This document shows, piece by piece, positions 1 to 7,935 of a DNA stretch of 38,530 nt. A program made the translations under genes and the position numbers. The stretch is from the NCBI GenBank assembly GCA_044337705.1, contig JBIINB010000032.1, forward strand, positions 1 through 38,530, written 5' to 3'. The number at the start of each line of letters is the position of its first letter. The stretch's first letter is position 1. The DNA is from JBEISR01 sp044337705. Lineage in GTDB: Bacteria; Planctomycetota; Planctomycetia; Pirellulales; Pirellulaceae. The notes beneath the pieces were generated by a model. That model had not been told where the DNA came from. It was given only the letters and a program-made list of their open reading frames with translations, and made no database searches.

Positions 1-1524
1 TTCATCGGACAGCAGAAGCAGGCTACTTTGCTGCACGATATCGGTGACCAGGAGGGATGAGAAATCGAGTTTTCTTTCGCGGGCGAGATCTTTCAGTGAC
101 TGGTGCAGTTCGTCCTTTCGATCCCAGAAAAGGTCCCATCCGATTTCCTCGATCTGCGAGATGGAAAAGCGAATGCCGTGTTCCTCGAATTCCTTGCAGT
201 CCTCTCGCACCACGTCGCGCGCTGCGCAGACGCGAAGCGCCGAGCCGATTCCGAAGAAGTCCTTCGCGAAGGCTTCTAGATCGACTGGGCAAAGCGGCCG
301 CACCCATTCCAGAAGATCGCGATCGACCTGGGTGGCGGTTGGCGAGCGGAGGAAGAGGGTATCCGAGATGATTCCAGCGGCCAAGCAGAGGGCAATACCG
401 GGGGTGGGAGTGATGCCGCTGTAGCGGAACTGCCTAGCGACCAGCGTGCAGGTCGATCCGACCGGGTCGTTGATAAATCGGATCGGCTGAGATGTCTTCA
501 GAGTGCCTCCGATTCGGTGGTGGTCGAGCACCTCAAGGATATCGGATTCATCGGCGCCAAGAACTGCCTGCCCCAATTCGTTGTGGTCGACCAGGATCAA
601 TTGCGGGCGTGGTGGATTGAGCAGGTCGGATTTGGAGAGCACGCCGATCAGGTGTCCATCGGGATCGACGACCGGAAAAAGGCTTTGACGCGTCCGGTCG
701 ATGGCCAGGCGCGCTTCTGCCAAAGGCATTTTGCTGGGAAGGGAAAGGAAGTCGTTCTTGAGGGCGGCGTGGACACTGCGCGCTGTCTTCAGACGCATCG
801 TGGTCGAGGCGGTATCGAAGGGACTGAGAATCACCGTCACATGGTTGGCCTTGGCCAGCTGTAGAAGGCCTGGTGACAACTGGTATCCACCGGTGATGAC
901 AATCGCCCGTACCCCATGTTCCAGCGCGGGAAGCTGGATGGTGGGACGGTCACCGCAGACCACCAGCAGACGTTCCGCCGGGAATCTCTGCATTCGCTGA
1001 GTGAATCCCTCAGCGCTCATCGCCCCTACCATGATGAGGACCGAGCACAGCTGGTCGATGTTTTCCTGATGCTGGAAGGTGCCTTCGAGTACCTTGCACA
1101 TTTTCTCCAGGGAGCTTTGGACCTGACGGGCCTGCAGTGGGTCGGAATCCCCCTCAAAGATCACGTGCATCAGATCGAGAAGCGTGAGCATTCCTTCGAC
1201 GCGACGGTCATCGCCGAGCACTGGGATATTGCTGAGGCGATGGGCCTGCATCTTGTCATAGACTTCGTAAAAGACCTCCGTCCGGTGTGCGGTGATCGCA
1301 TCCTTCCTGCAAAGGTCGTCTACTTCCGGACGAACATCCATGATGATGCGCGGGGCTGCTAATCCCGCAGTTTTCAGAACAAATTCGGTCCGTTTGTTGA
1401 GGCTACCACAGCAAGCGGCGATCGCATCGGGCCTCGTTGTCTTCTGCAGATAGTCGGCGTAACCGATCGCTGAACAAATCGCATCGGTATCAGGATTGCG
1501 ATGACCGAAGACGAAGACGGACAT
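1..1524 (-). CDS. ppaC: Mn-dependent inorganic pyrophosphatase with CBS domains (partial, 3' end missing)
   Basis: Family II (DHH-type) pyrophosphatase, which hydrolyses pyrophosphate to phosphate in the cytoplasm using Mn/Co. Translating from the ATG at 1524 gives 508 open codons to the window edge, so the gene is partial. The N-terminus has the metal motif GHRNPDTDAIC (H8, D12, D14). The signature DHHR is at residues 334-337. Between them I read a CBS-like stretch (about residues 62-125), a DRTGG-like stretch with VRAIVITGG (about 190-235) and a second CBS-like stretch (about 240-305). This is the layout of nucleotide-regulated CBS pyrophosphatases, where AMP or ADP inhibits and ATP or diadenosine polyphosphates activate. 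The end of the DHHA2 domain lies outside the window. It follows RNase D on the same strand after about 220 bp and may have its own promoter. Confidence 0.9.
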   Translation of the reverse strand, partial: MSVFVFGHRNPDTDAICSAIGYADYLQKTTRPDAIAACCGSLNKRTEFVLKTAGLAAPRIIMDVRPEVDDLCRKDAITAHRTEVFYEVYDKMQAHRLSNIPVLGDDRRVEGMLTLLDLMHVIFEGDSDPLQARQVQSSLEKMCKVLEGTFQHQENIDQLCSVLIMVGAMSAEGFTQRMQRFPAERLLVVCGDRPTIQLPALEHGVRAIVITGGYQLSPGLLQLAKANHVTVILSPFDTASTTMRLKTARSVHAALKNDFLSLPSKMPLAEARLAIDRTRQSLFPVVDPDGHLIGVLSKSDLLNPPRPQLILVDHNELGQAVLGADESDILEVLDHHRIGGTLKTSQPIRFINDPVGSTCTLVARQFRYSGITPTPGIALCLAAGIISDTLFLRSPTATQVDRDLLEWVRPLCPVDLEAFAKDFFGIGSALRVCAARDVVREDCKEFEEHGIRFSISQIEEIGWDLFWDRKDELHQSLKDLARERKLDFSSLLVTDIVQQSSLLLLSDE

Positions 1525-1628
1525 AGGTGAACCAGGCTCCCTGAGGCGACATGTCGTCCGGAGCACCCGCCCATGGCGTCCGGGGTCCAGGCGAGCGACT
1601 CCGGTGCCATCGTCGTCAGGACGCTTCA

Positions 1629-1651
1629 ATTATAGATCGGGAGTACCGATC
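1629..1651 (-). promoter_or_regulatory. Candidate promoter with operator-like inverted repeat upstream of ppaC
   Basis: Reading the minus strand, a perfect TATAAT (1634-1629) lies about 100 nt upstream of the ppaC start. The spacer directly before it contains GATCGG-TACTC-CCGATC (1651-1635), an inverted repeat with 6-bp arms. The corresponding -35 position is poor (TCGCCG). A good -10 with a weak -35 and a palindrome in the spacer could mean a regulated promoter, but it may be chance. Confidence 0.35.
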
Positions 1652-1748
1652 CGGCGACGCCTCTTTTCCATTCCCCGTGCGGGGCTGTCCAGCTCTAGGC
1701 CGCAGAAGGCGAAACGAGGTACCTGCGTGGGGGTATTGCGTCCACCGA

Positions 1749-2954
1749 TCAGGTTGGGCTGGATCCGTTTCGGATGAATCGCAGTGGCATTTCGTCCAGA
1801 GGGTCAACCAGGGCCAGGCCCACCTTTCCTTGAAGCAGCTCGTCTAGCCGCTCCCCTATGATCTTCTTCCTCCAACCCTGAAGGAGTGCAGGCGGGTCCT
1901 GTTGGGAGTTTCGCTTGGCATTGATTCGATACAGGGCGTAGTCGCGCAGGTCATCGGTGGTACCGACCAACGCTGGCGACAGCGTCTGCTCTCGGCACAC
2001 ATACGCCAAGCCGGCATGGAGGAACTGGGTTACCATGCTGGAGATGGTCTGGTAGCCGAACTTGGTTCGCTTGGGCCAGGGAGGACAGGGTTGGCCTGCG
2101 GATGCGTCGACGACTTCGATGATTTCATTCCAGGAATTGCGGAGCAGTCGTTGGTTCATGCCACGGACGGAGTCGAGCCCAATTCCGCCCCTGGTAGCCT
2201 GTTTGGCGATTTCAATCAGCAAATCGTCCCGAAGCATGCGACGGGCCGGTTGATTGCGCTGCCTCGCTTGCTGCTCTCGCCATTTCCAAAGTCCGTAGGC
2301 TACCTGCAGCGATCTTCCATCCAGAGACTGAATCCCAGAGACACGAAACCAGTTTTCCGAGGTCTCCGATTCGATCAATTCGGCCTTCCGCCACTCCATC
2401 TCCTCGTCCATCCAGCTGCGACGTCCGAGCCTCACCATCTGCTCGTCCATGGCTCGGTAGATCGTCAGGAGGTCATCGACATCCTGAATGGCATACTGCA
2501 GCTGGCTTCGGGAAAGCGGGCGTATCCGCCAATCGGATCGCGTATGCCCTTTGGCCAATTGTCGGCCTGTGTAGCGTTGAACCAGATTGGAGTAGGACGA
2601 TGGGAACTCCAGCCCCAGCAGTCCCGCGGCGACCTGCACATCGAAAAGATCCGGGAAGCCCTTGCCGGTGGCGCGGAACGCAAACAGGAATTCCTCGCGG
2701 GCCGCATGGACCACCACGCGGCGGGAAGGGTCCAGCACCAAGTTCCAGAATCGATCCAGAGGACCGCAGTGAAGCGGATCGATCACCGCTTTCCAATGAT
2801 CGGTCGCCAGTTGCAGCAGACACAGCTGGGGCCGGTAGCTGTCCTCCGAAACGAATTCGGTATCGAACGCCAATAGATTGGCTGACTCGATGCGTTGGCA
2901 CAGCGTCTCAAGCGCAGCACCGCTTTCTATCAATTCGAATTCGTTGGAAGACAC
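1749..2954 (-). CDS. rnd: Ribonuclease D
   Basis: 3'-5' exoribonuclease of the DEDDy family, used in tRNA 3'-end maturation and RNA turnover. The catalytic domain covers about residues 1-180: ExoI is FDTEF (D31, E33), ExoIII is YAIQDVDDL (Y154, D158), and ExoII is VVHAAREEF, where E. coli RNase D has HAGSEDLEVF. The ExoII aspartate is therefore replaced by glutamate (E88). A tryptophan- and arginine-rich HRDC-like domain follows (about 210-290, LWKWREQQARQRNQPARRML), then a basic C-terminal region. At 401 residues it is slightly longer than E. coli Rnd. The start is GTG at 2954; no earlier in-frame start is available and the ribosome site is weak. It is divergent from the mfnB-like gene and upstream of ppaC on the same strand. 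Confidence 0.9.
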   Translation of the reverse strand: MSSNEFELIESGAALETLCQRIESANLLAFDTEFVSEDSYRPQLCLLQLATDHWKAVIDPLHCGPLDRFWNLVLDPSRRVVVHAAREEFLFAFRATGKGFPDLFDVQVAAGLLGLEFPSSYSNLVQRYTGRQLAKGHTRSDWRIRPLSRSQLQYAIQDVDDLLTIYRAMDEQMVRLGRRSWMDEEMEWRKAELIESETSENWFRVSGIQSLDGRSLQVAYGLWKWREQQARQRNQPARRMLRDDLLIEIAKQATRGGIGLDSVRGMNQRLLRNSWNEIIEVVDASAGQPCPPWPKRTKFGYQTISSMVTQFLHAGLAYVCREQTLSPALVGTTDDLRDYALYRINAKRNSQQDPPALLQGWRKKIIGERLDELLQGKVGLALVDPLDEMPLRFIRNGSSPT

Positions 2955-3100
2955 GGAGTGGCCAATCGGCTTCTTGCGGGTTTTGGCTTGGGTCGGTCAG
3001 CGCACCAAAGCACCTGCCAGGGCGTTCGATCGCCATGGAGGTCGATGGCCGGTAGGGCCCAGAGGGTGCGACGGCGGGAAATCGAACAGCACGAACGTTT

Positions 3101-3129
3101 CTTGTAGCGGTTTACCGAGCCGAATGCAA
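3101..3129 (-). promoter_or_regulatory. Candidate rnd promoter
   Basis: On the minus strand TTGCAT (3129-3124), a 17-nt spacer and TACAAG (3106-3101) form a sigma70-like pair about 150 nt upstream of the rnd GTG. The -10 is only a partial match. Confidence 0.3.
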
Positions 3130-3219
3130 CCGGCCGCCAGTGATTCAGCCGTTGAGGATCGCCTTTTCTCAGCCTAGCCTCCGTGGCTGACCGGTGGGTG
3201 AACCGATCCGAGTGGCTTC

Positions 3220-3248
3220 TTGCCAACCTGCCCGATCGACTCTATCGT
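3220..3248 (+). promoter_or_regulatory. Candidate promoter of the mfnB-like gene
   Basis: TTGCCA (3220-3225), a 17-nt spacer and TATCGT (3243-3248) give a sigma70-like promoter about 120 nt upstream of the ATG at 3368. It supports starting the gene at 3368 rather than at the longer open frame's start (3194), which lies upstream of the predicted transcript start. Confidence 0.45.
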
Positions 3249-3367
3249 TCAGACTGCCAGTTCCATGGAAGGATTGGGGTTGGGGCAACGTGCCTGAACC
3301 CCGCCGCCCTTGCCGGCATCGTTGCGGAACGGACTCCACCCGATCTCTTTTCCCTCAGGGCTCGCCG

Positions 3368-4177
3368 ATGAGTCGCACGGAACATCCTTTGCCAACTTGT
3401 CCCCCGATAGAAACCCCCGATGATCTGAAGCGAACCAATGGCACGCAGCTTCTGGTGAGCGTTCGATCGGTTGAGGAGTTGCAGTCGGCGATGGAGGCGG
3501 GAGTGGCCTGGATCGACCTGAAAGACCCCGAGAGTGGTTCCTTAGGACGCCCCGCACCGGCAATGGCGCTGGAGGTCGGCAGTCGTTTGACCGCTTTGCG
3601 TCAGCAGAAGGCATTCCAAGCTGTTTTCAGCGTCGCGTTGGGGGAATGGCAGGATTGGGTCAGTTCGAAGGAATGCCATGCCGCGTCTATCTGGGGGCAG
3701 TTTGACTATTGCAAGGTGGGCTTGAGCGGCCAGGCCGATTTGGAAGAGGTATGCGAGTCGATCGAGCGAACGATGCCTCCGGAGTTGGCCAGCAAGTGGA
3801 TCCTGGTTCACTATGCCGATCAGGATGTGGCGAAGGGGCCCTCCTTTGAAGATGTGATGCGTGGAACCTTGCGGCTTGGTTCCAAGCATCTGCTGGTCGA
3901 TACGTGGCAGAAGCAAGGGCGCAGTCTGGCTGATCTGGTTTCGGATGAGACGATCGCGGGCTGGGTGACCGCTGCCAAGCGCCACCAGATCACTTTGGCG
4001 CTGGCCGGGTCGCTGCGTGTCGACCAATTGGCTCGAGCTGCCTCCTGGGGTGCCGACTGGATCGCGGTGCGGTCTGCGGTCTGCGAAGGAGGGAATCGAA
4101 GGTCGCAAGCCAGTTACGAAAAAATGCGCTACGCTCGTGAGGTGTTGGAGCGACGAGAGACCAAGCACGAGATTTGA
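3368..4177 (+). CDS. mfnB: (5-formylfuran-4-yl)methyl-phosphate synthase-like protein (MfnB/DUF556)
   Basis: MfnB condenses two glyceraldehyde-3-phosphates into the furan precursor of methanofuran, the C1 carrier of methanogens and of bacteria that use tetrahydromethanopterin/methanofuran-linked formaldehyde oxidation. At 269 residues it is close to family length. Family hallmarks are LLVSVRSVEELQSAMEAG (28-45), WIDLKDPESGSLG (48-60, K52), FDYCKVGL (112-119, K116), LLVDTWQKQG (175-184, D178, K182) and the phosphate-site LALAGSL (210-216). The lysines and aspartate match the catalytic residues known for archaeal MfnB. The start at 3368 removes about 58 residues of unsupported extension. No other H4MPT or methanofuran gene lies in the window, so the pathway is inferred from the family and from the known presence of such genes in planctomycetes. 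Confidence 0.85.
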   Translation: MSRTEHPLPTCPPIETPDDLKRTNGTQLLVSVRSVEELQSAMEAGVAWIDLKDPESGSLGRPAPAMALEVGSRLTALRQQKAFQAVFSVALGEWQDWVSSKECHAASIWGQFDYCKVGLSGQADLEEVCESIERTMPPELASKWILVHYADQDVAKGPSFEDVMRGTLRLGSKHLLVDTWQKQGRSLADLVSDETIAGWVTAAKRHQITLALAGSLRVDQLARAASWGADWIAVRSAVCEGGNRRSQASYEKMRYAREVLERRETKHEI

Positions 4178-4271
4178 TGTCGCCGGGAAAGCTTGATCTG
4201 TCTCCCAGAGTGCAGTTTCCTGTCAGGGAGGCTCTGACCAGCAAGCAGCCGGCAATGGCATGCTGTTCAAG

Positions 4272-6413
4272 TCAGGGGCGATGACTTTCTTCCGATCCGG
4301 TCCAGGTCAGCAGCAGTGCTTTCAGCGATTCGATCGGCATTCCCAGATGCCAGGCGGTGGCGATACCGGCCAGCCATCCGAGAACCGTGAGCCGATCGAA
4401 AGGTATAGCGGGGGAAATGCTGTGCAGCGGCAGGAGATCTTTCTGATTTAGTCCGTCAAGCAGGCGGACCATCTGGTTTTGTACCACCACCGCTCTCCGT
4501 CCTCCTTCCACCTGATTGGTTATCGCATCATCGATGCCGTTCCAACCCAGAAGGATGGTTTTCCCGGGGCATAACGGTTGCATGGCCATGCAGGCGGGGT
4601 CATCGGACGGCAGGATGGCAGCGCCATTTGGGAGTACCATGTCGACGGGAGTGCGATGCAGTGCAAAGCGGCGTTCCGGATCATCGAGATCGAATTCTCG
4701 CATCAGGTCGATCGGCACATCGACCCCCAGTACCACAGCCACTTCGACGCGATCGACCCCCAAACCATGTCGCAGGATGGATTCAGCGGAAGACTCGATC
4801 ACGAGAGCTTCGACATCGGGGTGGAGCAGCAGCCGCTGGGCAACGGGCTCCTCATGGGCGGGGGGAAGTCCCAGTTGTCGGTCATCGAGAAAGAATCCAT
4901 CGCTGGTAGACCAACCGGTGCACCAGCCGATCCGCTGGAGGGCATGGCGAATCAATCGGACGGTGGGGCCATTGTTGGCAGCACCGGAAACGGTGACGAC
5001 AGGAACGCGTGCGTTGGTACCCGGTGCGAACATCGAATCGACGATCGCCTTCCCGACCGGTCGCGGATTGCCCACGGCAGGTTTCAAGTGCATGAGGAGG
5101 CCCGGCCCGGCATTGACTTCCACGATCGCAGCTCGCTGGTCTTCCAGCGGGCAGGAAATGTCGAGAGCGACCAGATCGATTCCAGCGATATCCAGCCCGA
5201 CGGTTTTGGCGGCTAGAACCACCTGAGCTGCCACATCAGCATGGACCTGGTCGGTGACGTCGTAAAGCAAATTGTCGGTGCGTTGGATGAGGATCCGTTT
5301 ACCGTTGGCCGGGATGCTTTCCAGCGTCAGGCCCTGTTGCCTCAAAGCCGAGTCGAGCAGGTCATCGAAGTCGACTAGTGAAAGAGGGCTGTCCTCATCT
5401 TCTCCTCGCCGTGGGTCTGCATTGACCACTTGGTCGATCAGTTGACGGACGGTGCGAACACCATCGGCATCGACCACCACCGGCTCCCCTCTCGAGGCGG
5501 CGACGCATCGGTCCCCGACGACCAGAAGACGATGTTCGTATCCAGGCACATAACGCTCGACGATGACGCCACTGCCTTCCCGTATTGCCAGATCGTAAGC
5601 GATACGAATCTGATCCGGATCGGTCAGATTGATCATCACCCCGCGTGAGTGATTAGCATCGACCGGTTTGACGACCACCGCCCCTTCGATCTCCTCCGCT
5701 GCTGCTACTGCATCATCGGAATCGGAGACTCGACGCCCCTCAGGTACTGGGACACCTACCGATTGAAGGAGTTGCTTGGTTAGCTGTTTATCCTGCGCGA
5801 TCGATTCGGCGATGGCGCTGGTACGGTTGGTTTCGGCGGTCCAGATGCGGCGCTGGTGTTTGCCGTGGCCAAAGAGCACCAGGCTGCCTTGGTTGAGCCG
5901 TCGGAAGGGAATCAGTCGGTCGGTAGCGGCTTCGACAATAGCTCTTGTGCTGGGGCCCAGCAATCGTCGTTCGGCGATTTCGTGCAGCCTTGCTACTTCC
6001 GTTTTGACGTCGTAAGGAAGATCATAGACACACGCCTTCAGCAGGTCGCGCGCGGTATGAAGGCTGGCCACCCCGAGCGTTTCCTCTTCAAAGCGAACGG
6101 CCACCTTGTAGACCCCCGTTCGCGACATTTCGCGGGCGCGTCCAAAACCTACGTTGCTTCCTGCTAGCGTCTGCAGTTCCAGCGCCGTGTGCTCGAGGAT
6201 GTGCGCCAGATAGGTGCCACGATCCAGTCGCTGGAAAAAGCCTCCCCTTTCTCCAACGCTGCACCGATGCTCAATCACGGTCGGCAACCAAGCCTTATAC
6301 CGTTCATTGAATCCCGGAATCAGCTCGCTGGAAAAATCGTTTAGAAGGCCAAGGTCGACCCAGACCTCAAGGCAGGGGCGGCGCGACCAGTAGTTGGGAC
6401 CGCGCAGGATCAT
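4272..6413 (-). CDS. Cyanophycin synthetase-like ligase, CphA2-like (degenerate, truncated Mur half)
   Basis: Cyanophycin synthetases polymerise aspartate and arginine: an ATP-grasp half adds Asp and a Mur-ligase half adds Arg. From the family-like start MILRGPNYWSRR (ATG 6413) the protein has 713 residues, against roughly 870-900 for CphA1. The N-domain (1-160) keeps HILEHTALELQTLAG. The ATP-grasp domain (about 165-470) keeps VVVKPVDANHSRGV, ERYVPGYEHRLLVVG and EVNAGPGLLMHLKP. The Mur-like part (471-713) has lost its signatures: the P-loop GTNGKTT is GAANNGPTV (477-485), ETARGG is ESSAES (540-545), and the N-x2-DH region is changed. It ends at the boundary where the C-terminal Mur lobe should start. 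Probably only the ATP-grasp reaction remains. A GTG at 6479 behind GAGGGA is an alternative start; the open frame to 6710 would overlap the divergent dehydrogenase. Substrate is unknown. Confidence 0.8.
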   Translation of the reverse strand: MILRGPNYWSRRPCLEVWVDLGLLNDFSSELIPGFNERYKAWLPTVIEHRCSVGERGGFFQRLDRGTYLAHILEHTALELQTLAGSNVGFGRAREMSRTGVYKVAVRFEEETLGVASLHTARDLLKACVYDLPYDVKTEVARLHEIAERRLLGPSTRAIVEAATDRLIPFRRLNQGSLVLFGHGKHQRRIWTAETNRTSAIAESIAQDKQLTKQLLQSVGVPVPEGRRVSDSDDAVAAAEEIEGAVVVKPVDANHSRGVMINLTDPDQIRIAYDLAIREGSGVIVERYVPGYEHRLLVVGDRCVAASRGEPVVVDADGVRTVRQLIDQVVNADPRRGEDEDSPLSLVDFDDLLDSALRQQGLTLESIPANGKRILIQRTDNLLYDVTDQVHADVAAQVVLAAKTVGLDIAGIDLVALDISCPLEDQRAAIVEVNAGPGLLMHLKPAVGNPRPVGKAIVDSMFAPGTNARVPVVTVSGAANNGPTVRLIRHALQRIGWCTGWSTSDGFFLDDRQLGLPPAHEEPVAQRLLLHPDVEALVIESSAESILRHGLGVDRVEVAVVLGVDVPIDLMREFDLDDPERRFALHRTPVDMVLPNGAAILPSDDPACMAMQPLCPGKTILLGWNGIDDAITNQVEGGRRAVVVQNQMVRLLDGLNQKDLLPLHSISPAIPFDRLTVLGWLAGIATAWHLGMPIESLKALLLTWTGSEESHRP

Positions 6414-6666
6414 CAGGCGTTCGAAAGGGAGGAATTCTCCAAGAGACTCAAGGGATGGGAAGGCAGGGGAATCGGTCACAATACTGCGTCCCTCTGGGGC
6501 CGATGCGAGTTTGGTTCGTACGTCGATTCGATTATGATACAGCGCCAGCTTTGGCTTCCCCAAGATCAGTCGAGGGATAAGGAGCCAGGGAATCGAAATG
6601 ATTGGACTGGTGGAAGGCCGTGGTGAGCGCTGCAGCATCGTTGTTTTTAGAAAAGGCAGGGGCGGA

Positions 6667-7716
6667 ATGGCTGTTGGATTTGCGATCGTCGGATGTGGCA
6701 TGATTGCCAAGTTTCACGCGCGGGCAATCCAGGAGATTCGAGGTGCCAAGCTGATTGCCTGCTACAACCCAACGCTCCCCAAGGCACAGGGGTTTGCCGA
6801 GCAGTTTGCTTGCGATGCGTACGATTCGATCGAACGGATGCTGGAACGGTCGGACGTCGATGTGGTGACCATATGCTCCCCCAGCGGCGCCCATCTGGAA
6901 CCGGGATTGCTGGCGGCGCGTGCGGGGAAGCATTTGCTGGTGGAAAAGCCGCTTGAGGTGACGCTGGCGCGATGCGATCGACTTATCGATACCTGCCATA
7001 AGTACGGTGTTCGCCTTGGAACCATCTTCCCATCGCGGTTCCACGAGGCGGCTGGCGTGCTGAGGCAGGCTGTGACCGCAGACAAATTCGGCAAGATCGC
7101 TTTGGCCGACGCCTACGTGAAGTGGTTTCGAACCCAGCAGTACTACGACAGTGGGGCCTGGAGAGGGACCTGGAAACTGGACGGTGGCGGGGCGCTGATG
7201 AATCAAGCGATCCACAGTGTTGATCTGCTCCTTTGGTTGATGGGGGATGTGGATCAGGTGACCGGCTGCACCGGAATTCGGGCTCACGAGCGGATTGAAG
7301 TGGAGGACACTGCGGTGGCGACGCTGCGATTCGCTTCGGGAGCCCTTGGGGTGATCGAAGCGACCACTGCCGCCTACCCTGGATCGCTCAAGCGGATCGA
7401 GATCAGCGGAAGTCGAGGGTCGGCTGTTCTGGAAGAAGAAAGCATCATTCGATGGGACTTCGATAAACTCTCGCGGCGGGACCAGAAGATCCGGGAGCAA
7501 TTCCTCCATGCCACCAAGACCGGCGGAGGAGCGGCGGATCCGGCTGCTATCGGGCACCAGGCTCATCGCAAACTATTCCAGGATTTTCTGGCAGGGTTGT
7601 CGCAAAAAAGGCCTTCGATCACCGAAGGGGCGGAAGGAAGGCGTTCGGTAGCCCTCATTTTGGCGATCTACGAGGCGGCAAAAAAAGGAAAGACGATCCG
7701 CCTGGCGCGGCCCTGA
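6667..7716 (+). CDS. Gfo/Idh/MocA-family NAD(P)-dependent oxidoreductase
   Basis: Cytoplasmic dehydrogenase of the glucose-fructose oxidoreductase/inositol dehydrogenase family, 349 residues. The N-terminal Rossmann fold shows VGFAIVGCGMIAKFHARAI (G-x-G-x2-A-like NAD(P) loop). VTICSPSGAH and LLVEKPLEVT, with the family EKP motif carrying the catalytic lysine, follow at about 75-110. The C-terminal domain has GGGALMNQAIHSVDLLLWLMG, matching the GG-x-L-x2-x-H-x2-D motif that binds substrate. ATG 6667 is chosen because AGGGGCGG lies just upstream; the open frame begins at 6598 without similarity. It is divergent from the cyanophycin-synthetase-like gene (253 bp between starts). The sugar or polyol substrate cannot be read from sequence; planctomycetes carry many paralogues of this family. 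Confidence 0.88.
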   Translation: MAVGFAIVGCGMIAKFHARAIQEIRGAKLIACYNPTLPKAQGFAEQFACDAYDSIERMLERSDVDVVTICSPSGAHLEPGLLAARAGKHLLVEKPLEVTLARCDRLIDTCHKYGVRLGTIFPSRFHEAAGVLRQAVTADKFGKIALADAYVKWFRTQQYYDSGAWRGTWKLDGGGALMNQAIHSVDLLLWLMGDVDQVTGCTGIRAHERIEVEDTAVATLRFASGALGVIEATTAAYPGSLKRIEISGSRGSAVLEEESIIRWDFDKLSRRDQKIREQFLHATKTGGGAADPAAIGHQAHRKLFQDFLAGLSQKRPSITEGAEGRRSVALILAIYEAAKKGKTIRLARP

Positions 7717-7746
7717 CCATTTTTTTCACTCGCAAACCGCCGACTC

Positions 7747-7780
7747 AGGACTCTTATGCAAGAGCAAAACAGTCCTTTTT
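7747..7780 (+). terminator. Candidate intrinsic terminator after the Gfo/Idh gene
   Basis: AGGACT (7747-7752) pairs with AGTCCT (7771-7776), with an alternative inner stem CTCTT/AAGAG, and is followed by a run of Ts to 7780. It lies 30 bp past the dehydrogenase stop and before the next promoter. The stem is only moderately stable. Confidence 0.45.
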
Positions 7781-7810
7781 GCTTGGGTTTGGCAGGCCGG
7801 CTGATTCGTC

Positions 7811-7839
7811 TTGGAGCGGCGGAACGGGTCTGCTATTCT
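7811..7839 (+). promoter_or_regulatory. Candidate promoter of the rimI-NUDIX-M20 cluster
   Basis: TTGGAG (7811-7816), a 17-nt spacer and TATTCT (7834-7839) form a good sigma70-like promoter about 95 nt upstream of the rimI ATG. Confidence 0.5.
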
Positions 7840-7935
7840 TCGCCCCACGTCGATGCAACCGCCTAGCTGATGTGTCGATGATGCGTTGCGACCGCAGCGA
7901 CGCCGACCTACCAAAGCGTGAAAGGAACTAGCGGC

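Larger units (their letters stand above)
2955..3367. other. Divergent intergenic region between rnd and the mfnB-like gene
   Basis: This is 413 bp without a convincing gene. The open frame that extends upstream of the mfnB start (from 3194) shows no family similarity in its extra part. The region holds one candidate promoter in each direction, listed separately, and no hairpin I would call a riboswitch. Confidence 0.5.

Noticed and set aside
1902..2876. 324-codon open frame on the plus strand opposite RNase D
   Set aside because: It is a shadow of rnd in this GC-rich sequence; no family similarity, and rnd has conserved motifs throughout.
6414..6710. N-terminal extension of the cyanophycin-synthetase-like frame
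   Set aside because: Proline-rich and without family similarity, and it would overlap the start of the divergent dehydrogenase gene.
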